In this document: positions 1 through 6,730 of the stretch, piece by piece | Layout: every line of letters begins with the position of its first letter | Numbering within the stretch: the stretch's first letter is position 1 | Assembly: GCA_905199285.1 (NCBI GenBank) | Contig: CAJKFZ010000068.1 | Span: forward strand, 1 to 12,125 | Reading direction: 5' to 3' | DNA: 12,125 bases | DNA from: an uncultured Ruminococcus sp. | GTDB taxonomy: Bacteria; Bacillota; Clostridia; Oscillospirales; Ruminococcaceae | Translations under genes and position numbers: made by a program | Notes under the pieces: model-generated | The model's input: the letters and a program-made list of their open reading frames with translations, nothing else | What the model was told of the DNA's origin: nothing | Databases searched by the model: none

Positions 1-83
1 GAAAAAGTGGACATAAAAATCCAAAAAGTTCACAGAATGTTTACAGTTCAAAATAACAATACTATTAATATCCGGATAGGCAA

Positions 84-112
84 TTGACCTTTCAGTCCTG
101 ATGTGATATAAT
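84..112 (+). promoter_or_regulatory. Promoter of the YjbR-EVE / exonuclease / DUF5131 operon
   Basis: A -35 box TTGACC (84-89) and a -10 box TATAAT (107-112) are separated by exactly 17 bases, and the -10 box is preceded by TG one base upstream (extended -10). Transcription should begin near position 119, about 28 bases before the preferred start codon at 147. This is close to the sigma-A consensus and is the only good promoter ahead of the three-gene cluster. Confidence 0.75.
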
Positions 113-146
113 AAGAGTATATTCGATGAAATGTGAGAGGTCGGTT

Positions 147-911
147 ATGAACAAAGCAGAACGTTCCTTGCGTGATGATATTTTCGCCTACGCAAAAAAG
201 AAATACGAAACAAAGCCGGAATATCTTTGGGCAAAATTTCCCGATTATGCGATACTTCGTCATGATGATAATAACAAATGGTACGGAATTATCATGAATA
301 TTCCTTATGAAAAGATCGACAGCCAAAAATCGGGGGCGGTTGATATACTGAATGTCAAACTCGATGACGCTCTGCTCCGTGATCTGCTGATCCGGCAGGA
401 CGGATATTATATCGGTTATCATATCAGCAGAGGAAATTGGATCTCCGTTGTTCTTGACGGTACTGTGGATTTTAAAGAAATAACACATCTTCTCGATGTC
501 AGTTTCGGAGCTACGGCTTCTGCAAAGAAAAAGCAGAAGCTAAGACCTCCAAAAGAATGGCTAATCCCTGCCAATCCGAAATACTATGATATTGTTCATG
601 CCTTTGATGATACGGATACGATCGACTGGAAGCAGGCTTCGGGCATTAAAAAGGGCGACACCGTTTTTATGTATGTCGGTGCGCCCGTGTCGGCTATTTT
701 GTATAAGTGCATGGTTATAGAAACGGACATTCTATGCGATTACCACAGCAAGGAACTGACTATCACAAAGCTGATGAAGATCAGACTGCAAAAGCGTTAT
801 AAGCCCGATCAATTTACCTTTGACCGTTTGAAATCGGAGTACGGTATCTTTGCGGTCAGAGGTGCAAGGGGGATTACCAACAGCCTGAGCTGTGCGCTGA
901 AAGGAAAATAA
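147..911 (+). CDS. YjbR/MmcQ-like domain fused to an EVE/PUA-like domain
   Basis: The protein has 254 residues. Residues about 3-117 resemble the MmcQ/YjbR family (CyaY-like fold, often annotated as DNA-binding), with the typical opening of a YAKKKY helix followed by WAKFPDYAIL and KWYGIIMNI strands. A Lys-rich linker (about 124-134) leads to a second domain at about 137-248. Its pattern, EWLIPANPKYYD, then DWKQ, KKGDTVFMYVG, SAILYK and a late RGARG, resembles EVE/PUA-superfamily domains, some of which read modified bases. ATG 147 is preferred over the in-frame ATG at 126 because GAGAGG lies at the right distance before it. It is the first gene of the operon and its stop is one base from the next ATG. 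The domain calls come from memory of motifs; the ligand is unknown. A nucleic-acid reader role is an inference. Confidence 0.75.
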   Translation: MNKAERSLRDDIFAYAKKKYETKPEYLWAKFPDYAILRHDDNNKWYGIIMNIPYEKIDSQKSGAVDILNVKLDDALLRDLLIRQDGYYIGYHISRGNWISVVLDGTVDFKEITHLLDVSFGATASAKKKQKLRPPKEWLIPANPKYYDIVHAFDDTDTIDWKQASGIKKGDTVFMYVGAPVSAILYKCMVIETDILCDYHSKELTITKLMKIRLQKRYKPDQFTFDRLKSEYGIFAVRGARGITNSLSCALKGK

Positions 912-912
912 A

Positions 913-1449
913 ATGGCAGTCTACATAGTTTTTGACGTTGAAACTCCCAACCGGACAAACAACCGTATGAGTGCGATAGGCATATCCGCAATCAAGGATA
1001 ACAGAATCGTTGCGAACTACTTCTCGCTTGTTGATCCCGAAACACACTTCGACCACTTCAACACGCAGCTCACGGACATTGATGCAGAAAAAGTCAAGGG
1101 TGCTCCGAATTTTGCGGAGCTTTGGAAGAAGATAGAGCCTATTATGAGCAAGGGCATACTCGCTGCCCATAATGCTGTCTTTGATATGGGCGTTCTTCGT
1201 GCGTGTCTGCGCGATTATGGTATCTCATGGAAACCGACTGCGGAATATCTTTGTACCGTTCAGATCGGCAGGCGCATTCTGCCCGGTATGAAACATAATC
1301 TCAATGTGATGTGCGATCACTATGGTATCGCTCTCAATCATCACCAGGCGGACAGCGACAGCCGTGCCTGTGCGGAGATACTTCTGCGATATATGGAAAG
1401 CGGTGTTGATGTAACTCAATATGTGAGGAAATACAAACTCGTTCCCTGA
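913..1449 (+). CDS. DEDDh-type 3'-5' exonuclease (DnaQ/epsilon-like)
   Basis: This 178-residue protein carries a complete DEDDh exonuclease set: D8 and E10 in FDVET, D91 in HNAVFDMGVL, and H144 with D149 in the HxxxxD motif. Such enzymes use two metal ions to remove nucleotides from 3' ends of DNA or RNA. They occur as the polymerase III proofreading subunit, as RNase T/oligoribonuclease relatives and as free-standing repair or defence nucleases. The size fits a stand-alone nuclease domain with no polymerase-binding extension. The start at 913 has AAGGAA seven bases upstream, inside the end of the preceding gene, and only one base separates the two genes, so translation is probably coupled. 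The substrate cannot be told from sequence. The context argues against a housekeeping dnaQ and for a dedicated nuclease of this cassette. Confidence 0.88.
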   Translation: MAVYIVFDVETPNRTNNRMSAIGISAIKDNRIVANYFSLVDPETHFDHFNTQLTDIDAEKVKGAPNFAELWKKIEPIMSKGILAAHNAVFDMGVLRACLRDYGISWKPTAEYLCTVQIGRRILPGMKHNLNVMCDHYGIALNHHQADSDSRACAEILLRYMESGVDVTQYVRKYKLVP

Positions 1450-1464
1450 ATCTGAGGTGAGATC

Positions 1465-2340
1465 ATGCGCGATATATGGAATCCATGGCACGGATGTATC
1501 AAGAAAAGCGAGGGCTGCGACAATTGCTATATGTACTTCCTTGACCGTATGCGAGACATGGACGGATCAAGGATATACCGTACTAAGACGGGCTTCAGCT
1601 ATCCGATACAGAAAGACAGAAAAGGCAATTACAAGATACAAAGCGGTGAGATGATACGGGTGTGTATGACCTCTGATTTCTTTCTTGCAGAAGCGGACGA
1701 ATGGCGTGATGAAGCGTGGGAGCTTATGCGGATCAGAAGCGATGTTATCTTTTTCCTGTTGACCAAACGTCCCGAACGGGTGGCGGAGCATCTGCCGGAA
1801 GACTGGGGTGACGGCTGGGATAACATTTTCTTCAATGTGACCGCCGAGAACCAGCGCCGTGCCGATGAGCGTATCCCGATACTTCTTGATCTGCCGTTTA
1901 AGCATAAAGGCGTAATGTGTGCGCCGTTTATCGGTCAGGTCAGTATGCGGAAATATCTTGAAACGGGACAGATCGAGCAAGTTCTGTGTGACGGTGAGAA
2001 CTATGACGGCGCTCGTCCCTGTCATTTTGATTGGGTAAAGCTGTTGCGGCAAGAGTGCGTGGACAACAATGTGACCTTTGTTTTCTGCGGTACAGGCAGA
2101 CGGTTCGTCAAGGACGGCAGGCTCTACAAAATAGAGGGTAACGGTCTGCAAAGCCAGCAGGCACATAAATCCGGAATGAGCTTTCAGGGAAAATCGATAC
2201 ACTTTGATCTATATGACAGCCTCGGCTATCCAATATCCAAGGATGACAGATATAAACCATATTTCCGTGAAAAGTGTGAAAACTGCGGTATGCGTCCGAC
2301 TTGCAATGGGTGCAGTAATTGTGGAAAATGTGAACAATAG
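1465..2340 (+). CDS. DUF5131 (phage Gp37/Gp68) family protein with Cys-rich tail
   Basis: This 291-residue protein carries the hallmarks of DUF5131/Gp37-Gp68: an opening WNPWHGC variant of WNP-x-x-GC, the C-x6-C-x2-C-Y motif (C11, C18, C21), the LLTKRPERV motif and the NVTAENQRRADERIPIL motif. The clustered N-terminal cysteines and alpha/beta layout have led to suggestions that the family is radical-SAM-like; its reaction is not established as far as I know. The last 21 residues hold six cysteines (271, 274, 280, 283, 286, 289), suitable for a zinc ribbon or Fe-S cluster. The start at 1465 follows GAGGTGA and lies 15 bases after the exonuclease stop, so all three genes form one operon that ends at the terminator at 2374. 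The family call is secure, the chemistry is not. Confidence 0.85.
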   Translation: MRDIWNPWHGCIKKSEGCDNCYMYFLDRMRDMDGSRIYRTKTGFSYPIQKDRKGNYKIQSGEMIRVCMTSDFFLAEADEWRDEAWELMRIRSDVIFFLLTKRPERVAEHLPEDWGDGWDNIFFNVTAENQRRADERIPILLDLPFKHKGVMCAPFIGQVSMRKYLETGQIEQVLCDGENYDGARPCHFDWVKLLRQECVDNNVTFVFCGTGRRFVKDGRLYKIEGNGLQSQQAHKSGMSFQGKSIHFDLYDSLGYPISKDDRYKPYFREKCENCGMRPTCNGCSNCGKCEQ

Positions 2341-2373
2341 AACTTTGATTTTAATCGTTTCAAGGTACATATG

Positions 2374-2407
2374 AGAGCTGTTGCTTCGGCAACAGCTCTT
2401 TTCTTTT
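2374..2407 (+). terminator. Rho-independent terminator of the left operon
   Basis: A perfect 10-bp stem GAGCTGTTGC / GCAACAGCTC (2375-2384 and 2389-2398) closes on a stable TTCG tetraloop and is extended by one A-T pair. A T-rich tract, TTTTCTTTT (2399-2407), follows directly. It lies 33 bases after the DUF5131 stop codon and ends that operon. Confidence 0.92.
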
Positions 2408-2475
2408 CAGAAGTATCATACTAATCCCCGGTAAACCTAATGAAAATCTTGACATCTATCATTTCATCACCCAGT

Positions 2476-2505
2476 GGCGGTCCGAGCATATCAGACCGCC
2501 TTTTT
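2476..2505 (+). terminator. Second terminator-like hairpin
   Basis: A 7-bp GC-rich stem GGCGGTC / GACCGCC (2476-2482 and 2494-2500), with an 11-base loop, is followed by TTTTT (2501-2505). It lies about 70 bases after a complete terminator, and no gene is visible between the two. It is either a backup terminator or the surviving end of a deleted transcription unit. Confidence 0.7.
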
Positions 2506-2682
2506 CTGTAGAAAAATGTGATGGGAACATAAAATTATTGTGAAAAGTTGCCGCAAAGAAATGCTGCACAATCGTGGCTTTTTTCAATACATAAAGGCAA
2601 TTTTAAAGATAAACGAGGAGAATATTGAAAAACAGAGATCGTTTGAATTACACCAAAATAAGGGCGTTTTAGTCAATGGGAG

Positions 2683-2700
2683 CGTTCCCGAAAGGGAACG
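2683..2700 (+). ncRNA. GNRA-capped hairpin in the leader
   Basis: A perfect 7-bp stem CGTTCCC / GGGAACG (2683-2689 and 2694-2700) is closed by a GAAA tetraloop. There is no T-tract, so it is not a terminator; the GNRA loop fits a structured RNA or a protein-binding element. It lies just upstream of the putative promoter at 2709. Transcription across it would have to come from further upstream. If it is not transcribed, it could act as a DNA operator dyad. Confidence 0.45.
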
Positions 2701-2708
2701 ATGAAAAG

Positions 2709-2737
2709 TTGCTTTTTCTGTCACAATGGTACATAAT
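2709..2737 (+). promoter_or_regulatory. Candidate promoter for the HTH-sigma pair
   Basis: TTGCTT (2709-2714), a 17-base spacer and CATAAT (2732-2737) give a plausible but imperfect sigma-A promoter. It would leave an untranslated leader of nearly 200 bases before the ATG at 2935. The -35 box overlaps the second copy of the TGAAAAGTTGC repeat, so a factor bound to that repeat could control it. No better match was found in the leader. Confidence 0.35.
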
Positions 2738-2830
2738 AGAATAGAACGCATGGTTACATATTGCGATTCTCTAATAGTGAGCCTTACTGCGCAGGGGTTA
2801 CTCGATCACTGTATAGAAATTGAATATGGA

Positions 2831-2861
2831 ACAATCAAATGAACGGGTAATGTTTGATTGT
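2831..2861. repeat. 9-bp perfect inverted repeat in the leader
   Basis: The arms ACAATCAAA (2831-2839) and TTTGATTGT (2853-2861) are perfect complements separated by 13 bases. The site lies about 75 bases before the HTH gene start. It could be an operator for that regulator or a leader hairpin; it has no T-tract. Confidence 0.55.
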
Positions 2862-2934
2862 CGGACGAATAAAAACCGAATGACAGACAAACTATGTTCA
2901 TTTGCTGATTTCAGTCCAACAGAAAGGACGGAAA

Positions 2935-3429
2935 ATGAATACAGTAATACATACTCCTCAGATTTCATTGTTTAGTGAACTGGAGGAGCCGCAAGACTAT
3001 GAAATTTATATCTATGGAACAAGTGATTGTAACAGACTGCATCATGACAGCTTTGGTCTGGCATTAGATCGATATTTGCGTGAAATTAATATTAGTCAAA
3101 AAATGCTTTCCAGGCTGACAGGAATTGCACCCTCAACAATTTTACGATATCTGTCAGACAAAAGAAAGATTCGCTATGACTATCTGTGTGCAGTATGTAT
3201 CGCACTTAAGCTGCACCCCAGCAGACAACGGCACTTGTTCACACTTATGCGATATGCTATGCCGTGTGAAACAAGTATTTGCAGGCAAAATGAATATATC
3301 ATCAGGGCATATTTTGACGGATGTGCTTTCAATGTTCGATATAATCTGACTGCCTGCAACGAACGATTAAGGTCAATACGTTCTAAACCTCTTACAAGTC
3401 TGATCTCTGACAAGGAGGGCAGCAAGTAA
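2935..3429 (+). CDS. HTH regulator, first gene of a coupled regulator pair
   Basis: This protein has 164 residues. A helix-turn-helix is visible at about 52-75, with SQKMLSRLTGIAPSTILRYL fitting the XRE-like pattern of a helix, a Gly turn and a recognition helix. It is followed by helices to about 110. The N-terminal 40 residues and the Cys-containing C-terminal part match nothing I know. ATG 2935 is chosen because GAAAGGA lies 6-7 bases upstream; an alternative TTG at 2902 has no such site. The stop overlaps the ATG of the next gene by one base (TAATG) and an AAGGAGGG site lies inside its end, so the two are translated together. In the integrase neighbourhood it is probably a control gene of a mobile element. 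It may bind the leader repeats, but this is inferred. Confidence 0.7.
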   Translation: MNTVIHTPQISLFSELEEPQDYEIYIYGTSDCNRLHHDSFGLALDRYLREINISQKMLSRLTGIAPSTILRYLSDKRKIRYDYLCAVCIALKLHPSRQRHLFTLMRYAMPCETSICRQNEYIIRAYFDGCAFNVRYNLTACNERLRSIRSKPLTSLISDKEGSK

Positions 3430-3863
3430 TGGGCAGATTTATGTACATACACTTTGATGATGAAGTACCTGATTATATTGAAAAAGAGTATAACAAGATG
3501 CTTCGTAAGGAAAAGTATCTTGATGAGAAAGAAGTCGAAAACGGCAGAATATACCCTGACTTTGATGATGTGCTTCTTATGCAGCCTGATCCTGACAGTC
3601 TCCCCATAAATGAAATAGAGGAAGAAAACCAAAAAAGGTACAGAAAAAGGCTGGAGATTCTGCCTTTTGCATTGGAAATGCTCAAAAAGAATTACTATAA
3701 AGGCTATGTGCTGATTTATGACTATTATCTCAGCGGTGATAATGTGACATTAACATATCTTGTCAACAGGTATGATCTGTCATTTGATACAGTTCGCTAT
3801 CGACTCAGAGCCGCAAGAGAGAAGCTAAAAAAGTATATCATTCTGTATGAAAATATATGTTGA
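3429..3863 (+). CDS. Sigma-70 region-4-like protein
   Basis: This 144-residue protein ends in a helix-turn-helix typical of sigma region 4: LTYLVNRYDLSFDTVRYRLRAAREKLKKYI at about 108-137. The preceding helices at about 75-100 also fit region 4. The first 70 residues are very acidic and low in complexity, and no region 2 is present, so it cannot act as an ordinary complete sigma factor. Similar short sigma-like proteins occur in Tn916-type and other clostridial integrative elements near xis and int. The start overlaps the HTH gene stop by one base and is served by AAGGAGGG (3412-3419). It may redirect RNA polymerase or regulate excision genes; the target promoter is unknown. Confidence 0.75.
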   Translation: MGRFMYIHFDDEVPDYIEKEYNKMLRKEKYLDEKEVENGRIYPDFDDVLLMQPDPDSLPINEIEEENQKRYRKRLEILPFALEMLKKNYYKGYVLIYDYYLSGDNVTLTYLVNRYDLSFDTVRYRLRAAREKLKKYIILYENIC

Positions 3864-4012
3864 ACATTGTTCAAAACGCTGATTTTTTCTTTTGGAGAAA
3901 AGAAATTTTCAAAAAACAACCCCACTTTTTCAAATTCCTCGGTAGATATATAGAGGAGGTTTTACTGCCAACGGCAGACGGCGGTACAAAAATTCCCTCA
4001 CACATATCCTCT

Positions 4013-4073
4013 GAGCTAAGGAAACGTGCAGTTACTTTGTCCATTTTCAAGCTGTGCCGTTTCCTGAAAGCTC
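4013..4073. repeat. Large imperfect inverted repeat in a gap without a confirmed gene
   Basis: The arms GAGCT..GGAAACG..CAG (4013-4031) and CTG..CGTTTCC..AGCTC (4052-4073) pair through three blocks with small bulges. The gap between the sigma-like gene and the antirepressor (3864-4091) otherwise holds a GAGGAGG site at 3953-3959 with no ATG at the expected distance. A short hairpin CTGCC-aac-GGCAG (3965-3977) follows that site. No long T-tract follows the large dyad. The orphan ribosome binding site suggests that the original start of a gene, perhaps the antirepressor, was lost here. Confidence 0.55.
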
Positions 4074-4091
4074 ACTTTGTATTTGTATTAA

Positions 4092-4802
4092 ATAAAGACT
4101 GCGGGCAAATATACACCATATAGAATATGGTTTCCGAGAATGTGCGGCTATGGCTTTATTGAGGGCAAAGATTTCAACCCGTACAAAAATGTACGGGTTC
4201 AAAATGAAGGCAGTCGCAACGTTGCAAGAGAAGTTTCTGATCACCAGCTCACGATTGCTATAGCAAAGGAAATTTGCATGATTCAACGCTCCGAAATTGG
4301 AAAGCGATGCCGTGAGTATTTTCTGAACATTGAGCAGCAGTGGAACAGTCCCGAAATGGTTATAGCAAGGGCATTACAGCTTGCAAATCAGAGACTGGAG
4401 ATTGTCACGGAACAAAATGTTCAGCTTCTTGAAGCTAACGATGCACAGGCGGAGACAATCAAGGAAATACAGCCGAAAGCAACCTACTATGACATTGTGC
4501 TGAACTCAGAGGGTTTAATGCCTATCAGTACGATTGCCAAAGATTATGGTAAATCTACGGTATGGCTGAACAAGTGGCTTCACGAACACGGCATTCAGTA
4601 TAAGCAGGGACAGGTATGGCTTCTTTATCAGAAGTACGCTAACAAGGGTTATGTCAAGTCAAAAACTTACACGGTATCTGACAGCATCGGTGATTCGACT
4701 GCAAAACTGCATACCTGTTGGACACAAAAAGGCAGACTGTTTATATACGAAATGCTGAAAAAAGGCGGTATCCTGCCGCTGATCGAGCAGGACGATAGCT
4801 GA
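4092..4802 (+). pseudogene. AntA/KilAC phage antirepressor, N-terminally truncated
   Basis: Counting from the internal ATG at 4140, residues 1-70 match the AntA antirepressor domain (MCGYGFIEGKDF, RNVAREVSDHQLTIAIAKEI, GKRCREYF). Residues about 72-110 form a helical linker, and about 112-215 match the KilAC DNA-binding domain (KDYGKSTVWLNKWLHEHGI, WTQKGRLFIYEML). The AntA match continues upstream of 4140 without a break (KYTPYRIWFPR) back to a TAA at 4089-4091, but the expected first 25 or so residues and start codon are missing. ATG 4140 has no ribosome binding site and would cut AntA. Antirepressors of this kind counter phage repressors. Deletion of the 5' end, perhaps with the orphan RBS at 3953, is the simplest reading; a rare non-ATG start is less likely. 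Confidence 0.7.
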
Positions 4803-4806
4803 TATG

Positions 4807-4848
4807 CTGTCGGGAACTTCTACTCCTCGGAGTAGGAGCTGCCAACAG
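4807..4848 (+). promoter_or_regulatory. Strong hairpin between antirepressor and xis
   Basis: An inner stem CTACTC / GAGTAG (4820-4825, 4830-4835) with loop CTCG extends, through a wobble and a few mismatches, to an outer stem CTGT.GG / CC.ACAG (4807-4813, 4842-4848). It begins five bases after the antirepressor stop. No T-tract follows, so it may be an RNA-processing site, an attenuator or an mRNA-stabilising end rather than a simple terminator. Confidence 0.5.
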
Positions 4849-4970
4849 TACATCAATCTTTGGGCATAAAAATAACCGACAGACGATGTACACAGCATCT
4901 TAAAAACTGAATATGAAACATCAACGCTATTATATTTTCTATTTCTACCTCCAGGAGAGGAGTGTTCCGA

Positions 4971-5213
4971 ATGGAAGAAGATATTGAAGTACAGGAACAG
5001 CAGACAAACGATGTATATCACACGATGTTTGCTGACTATCCTGATATTGTCGGCGTGAACCAGCTCTGCGAAATGCTTGGTCTGAAATACAAAACGGTCT
5101 GTAAATTCGTGAGAGAGGGTAAGATACCTCGTATGCCCGATGGCCGTAAGATCAGAGTGGCAAAAATAGAGGTCATCAATTACGTTCTGCAACGCGCACA
5201 AAATAAGGTGTGA
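4971..5213 (+). CDS. xis: Excisionase-like HTH_17/MerR-type protein
   Basis: This 80-residue protein has a winged-helix excisionase domain at about 28-75: GVNQLCEMLGLKYKTVCKFVREGKIPRMPDGRKIRVAKIEVINYV, in which the Gly-Lys-Ile-Pro turn and the Arg-rich wing are typical. Such proteins bend DNA at attachment sites and push tyrosine integrases towards excision. ATG 4971 is chosen because AGGAGAGGAG ends nine bases upstream; a GTG at 4962 lies inside that site. The gene is followed after 130 bases by the integrase, the usual xis-int order of clostridial integrative elements. The first 20 residues are acidic and Gln-rich with no recognised role. Confidence 0.8.
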   Translation: MEEDIEVQEQQTNDVYHTMFADYPDIVGVNQLCEMLGLKYKTVCKFVREGKIPRMPDGRKIRVAKIEVINYVLQRAQNKV

Positions 5214-5260
5214 AAAACCGGATAATGCGCCGAAAATATCAGGATTGCGGTTGTTGAGTC

Positions 5261-5289
5261 TTGCATTATATTACGATTTGCGCTATAAT
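5261..5289 (+). promoter_or_regulatory. Integrase promoter
   Basis: TTGCAT (5261-5266) and a perfect TATAAT (5284-5289) are separated by 17 bases, placing transcription start near 5296, about 50 bases before the integrase ATG. The integrase can therefore be expressed separately from xis. Confidence 0.65.
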
Positions 5290-5344
5290 TGAATCGTCAA
5301 CAGCAGACTTCTGCCGCTTTCAGCTCAAAGGAGGATATAAGAAA

Positions 5345-6730
5345 ATGAAAGCAAGTCTGCATTATAAATACATTACTTCCGTAAAAAACGGAAAACAGTA
5401 TGTTGTTTTTGATTACAAGGACAAAGCAGGAAAGCGTAAGCGTAAATGGGTGTCCACAGGACTGCCTGAGAAATATACCAAAAAAGCTCTGAATGAAGCG
5501 GTCGAGGGGATCGTGGCAGAGTTTGCTGAAAGCTGGAACAATCATCAGGTTGTGCTGAATACTACATCCACCAGTGACGGCGGTGAGGACAATTCTGCAC
5601 CTGTTGTTATCAACAAGGAGCTTAGGGATTTCTTTTCCGAGTGGCTGACGGCTATCAAAGCAAATGCTGCTCGTACCACATTTCAGTGCTACAAAAGAAT
5701 CATGATACGATTCACGGACTATATGAGTGAGCATTATCCAGACGTCACACTTTCAGGACTGAACCATTCCCATATCCAGTCATTTCTCAACTACAATATG
5801 GATAAAGGATCGGGCAGTACGGTCAAACAGTATTATCTTGCGCTTCATTCTGCTTTTGCCTATGCTGTGAAGATGGAGATTTTATCTCAGCACCCGATGG
5901 ACAAGCTTGTTGTTCCGAGAGCCGAAAGACACGAAGCAGTATTCTATAATGAAGAAGAACTGAATGAACTATTTAAGGTGTTCAAGGGACACAAGATCGA
6001 GCTGATTGTGCATATCGTAGCATATTACGGTCTGAGAAGATGTGAGGTACTCGGATTGAAGTGGGATTCTATCGACTTCAAAAAGAAAACGATCTATATC
6101 GAGCGTAAGGTTGTAAGCGATTATGACGAAAACGGAAATGCGAAGCTTTATGTGGAGACAAGGCTGAAAACCAATTCCACAAGAAGAACACTTCCGCTGA
6201 TTCCGCACATTGAGGAGATGCTTCTTGAAAAGCGTAAAATGGATAAGCATTACAAAAAACTCGGAGGAAAAGATTATGATACCGAATTTGAGGGATTTGT
6301 GTGCTGTGATCCGTTCGGCAGGCTCATCAGTCCGAACATGGTGGCACATGACTTCCATTATGTTATCAAGAAGAATGGTCTGAAACTTCTTCGTTTTCAT
6401 GATCTCCGCCACAGTTGTGCCAGTCTTTTGCTTGCAAATGATATTCCGATGAAGGCAATTCAGGAATGGCTCGGACATTCAAACTATTCTATCACGGCTA
6501 ATCTTTATAGTCATTTGGAATACAATGCTAAGGTCATTTCTGCGGAAACGATTGCAAGAGTTCTTGATAGCAAGAAGGAAGAGTCGTCTGACGAGTCTGA
6601 AAAAAATCTGCATCCACAAAGTCTACAGATACAAAATCTGCAAGTGATAAGACAACGACCAAGCCTGCACCTAAAAAGCGTGGCAGAAAAAAGAAGAACA
6701 ACACTCCTGCGGACACGTCACAGACCGTAG
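5345..6730 (+). CDS. int: Tyrosine recombinase / phage-type integrase
   Basis: The zero frame gives 461 residues. The N-terminal arm-binding region is at about 1-60, with a Lys/Arg-rich strand pair. A SAM-like core-binding domain follows at about 90-185. The catalytic domain has all six residues: R231 (YGLRRCEVL), K275 (RLKTNSTRR), H352 and R355 (HDLRHSCAS), H378 (WLGHSNYS) and the nucleophile Y388 (ANLYSHL). It cuts and joins DNA at the attachment sites of its element. ATG 5345 has AAAGGAGG ten bases upstream; the longer reading from 5261 lies across the promoter and is rejected. From residue about 419 the zero frame turns into an unlikely Leu/Gln/Arg-rich tail. The natural Lys-rich tail is in the -1 frame after A7 (see 6600-6738), so the end of the gene is shifted. 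Catalysis should not be affected. Confidence 0.93.
   Translation: MKASLHYKYITSVKNGKQYVVFDYKDKAGKRKRKWVSTGLPEKYTKKALNEAVEGIVAEFAESWNNHQVVLNTTSTSDGGEDNSAPVVINKELRDFFSEWLTAIKANAARTTFQCYKRIMIRFTDYMSEHYPDVTLSGLNHSHIQSFLNYNMDKGSGSTVKQYYLALHSAFAYAVKMEILSQHPMDKLVVPRAERHEAVFYNEEELNELFKVFKGHKIELIVHIVAYYGLRRCEVLGLKWDSIDFKKKTIYIERKVVSDYDENGNAKLYVETRLKTNSTRRTLPLIPHIEEMLLEKRKMDKHYKKLGGKDYDTEFEGFVCCDPFGRLISPNMVAHDFHYVIKKNGLKLLRFHDLRHSCASLLLANDIPMKAIQEWLGHSNYSITANLYSHLEYNAKVISAETIARVLDSKKEESSDESEKNLHPQSLQIQNLQVIRQRPSLHLKSVAEKRRTTLLRTRHRP

Larger units (their letters stand above)
2506..2934 (+). other. Long gene-free leader ahead of the HTH-sigma pair
   Basis: About 430 bases carry no convincing gene. The stretch holds an 11-base direct repeat TGAAAAGTTGC (2541-2551 and 2702-2712), each copy preceded by GGGAAC at different distances. 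It also holds a GNRA hairpin (2683-2700), a possible promoter (2709-2737), the palindrome CTGCGCAG inside an imperfect dyad at about 2779-2804, and an inverted repeat (2831-2861). Together these suggest a regulatory leader or a structured control RNA, but I recognise no known RNA family. A 49-codon ATG frame (2826-2975) runs into the next gene without a ribosome binding site. Confidence 0.5.

Noticed and set aside
1567..2202. A 211-codon minus-strand frame opposite the DUF5131 gene.
   Set aside because: The + strand gene has clear family motifs, good signals and operon context; the opposite frame has none.
2826..2975. A 49-codon ATG frame in the leader running into the HTH gene.
   Set aside because: It has no ribosome binding site, overlaps the well supported start at 2935 in another frame and resembles nothing known.
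3857..4123. An 88-codon frame overlapping the end of the sigma-like gene.
   Set aside because: It has no start with a ribosome binding site, unlikely composition, and crosses the dyad and the AntA-homologous part in the wrong frame.
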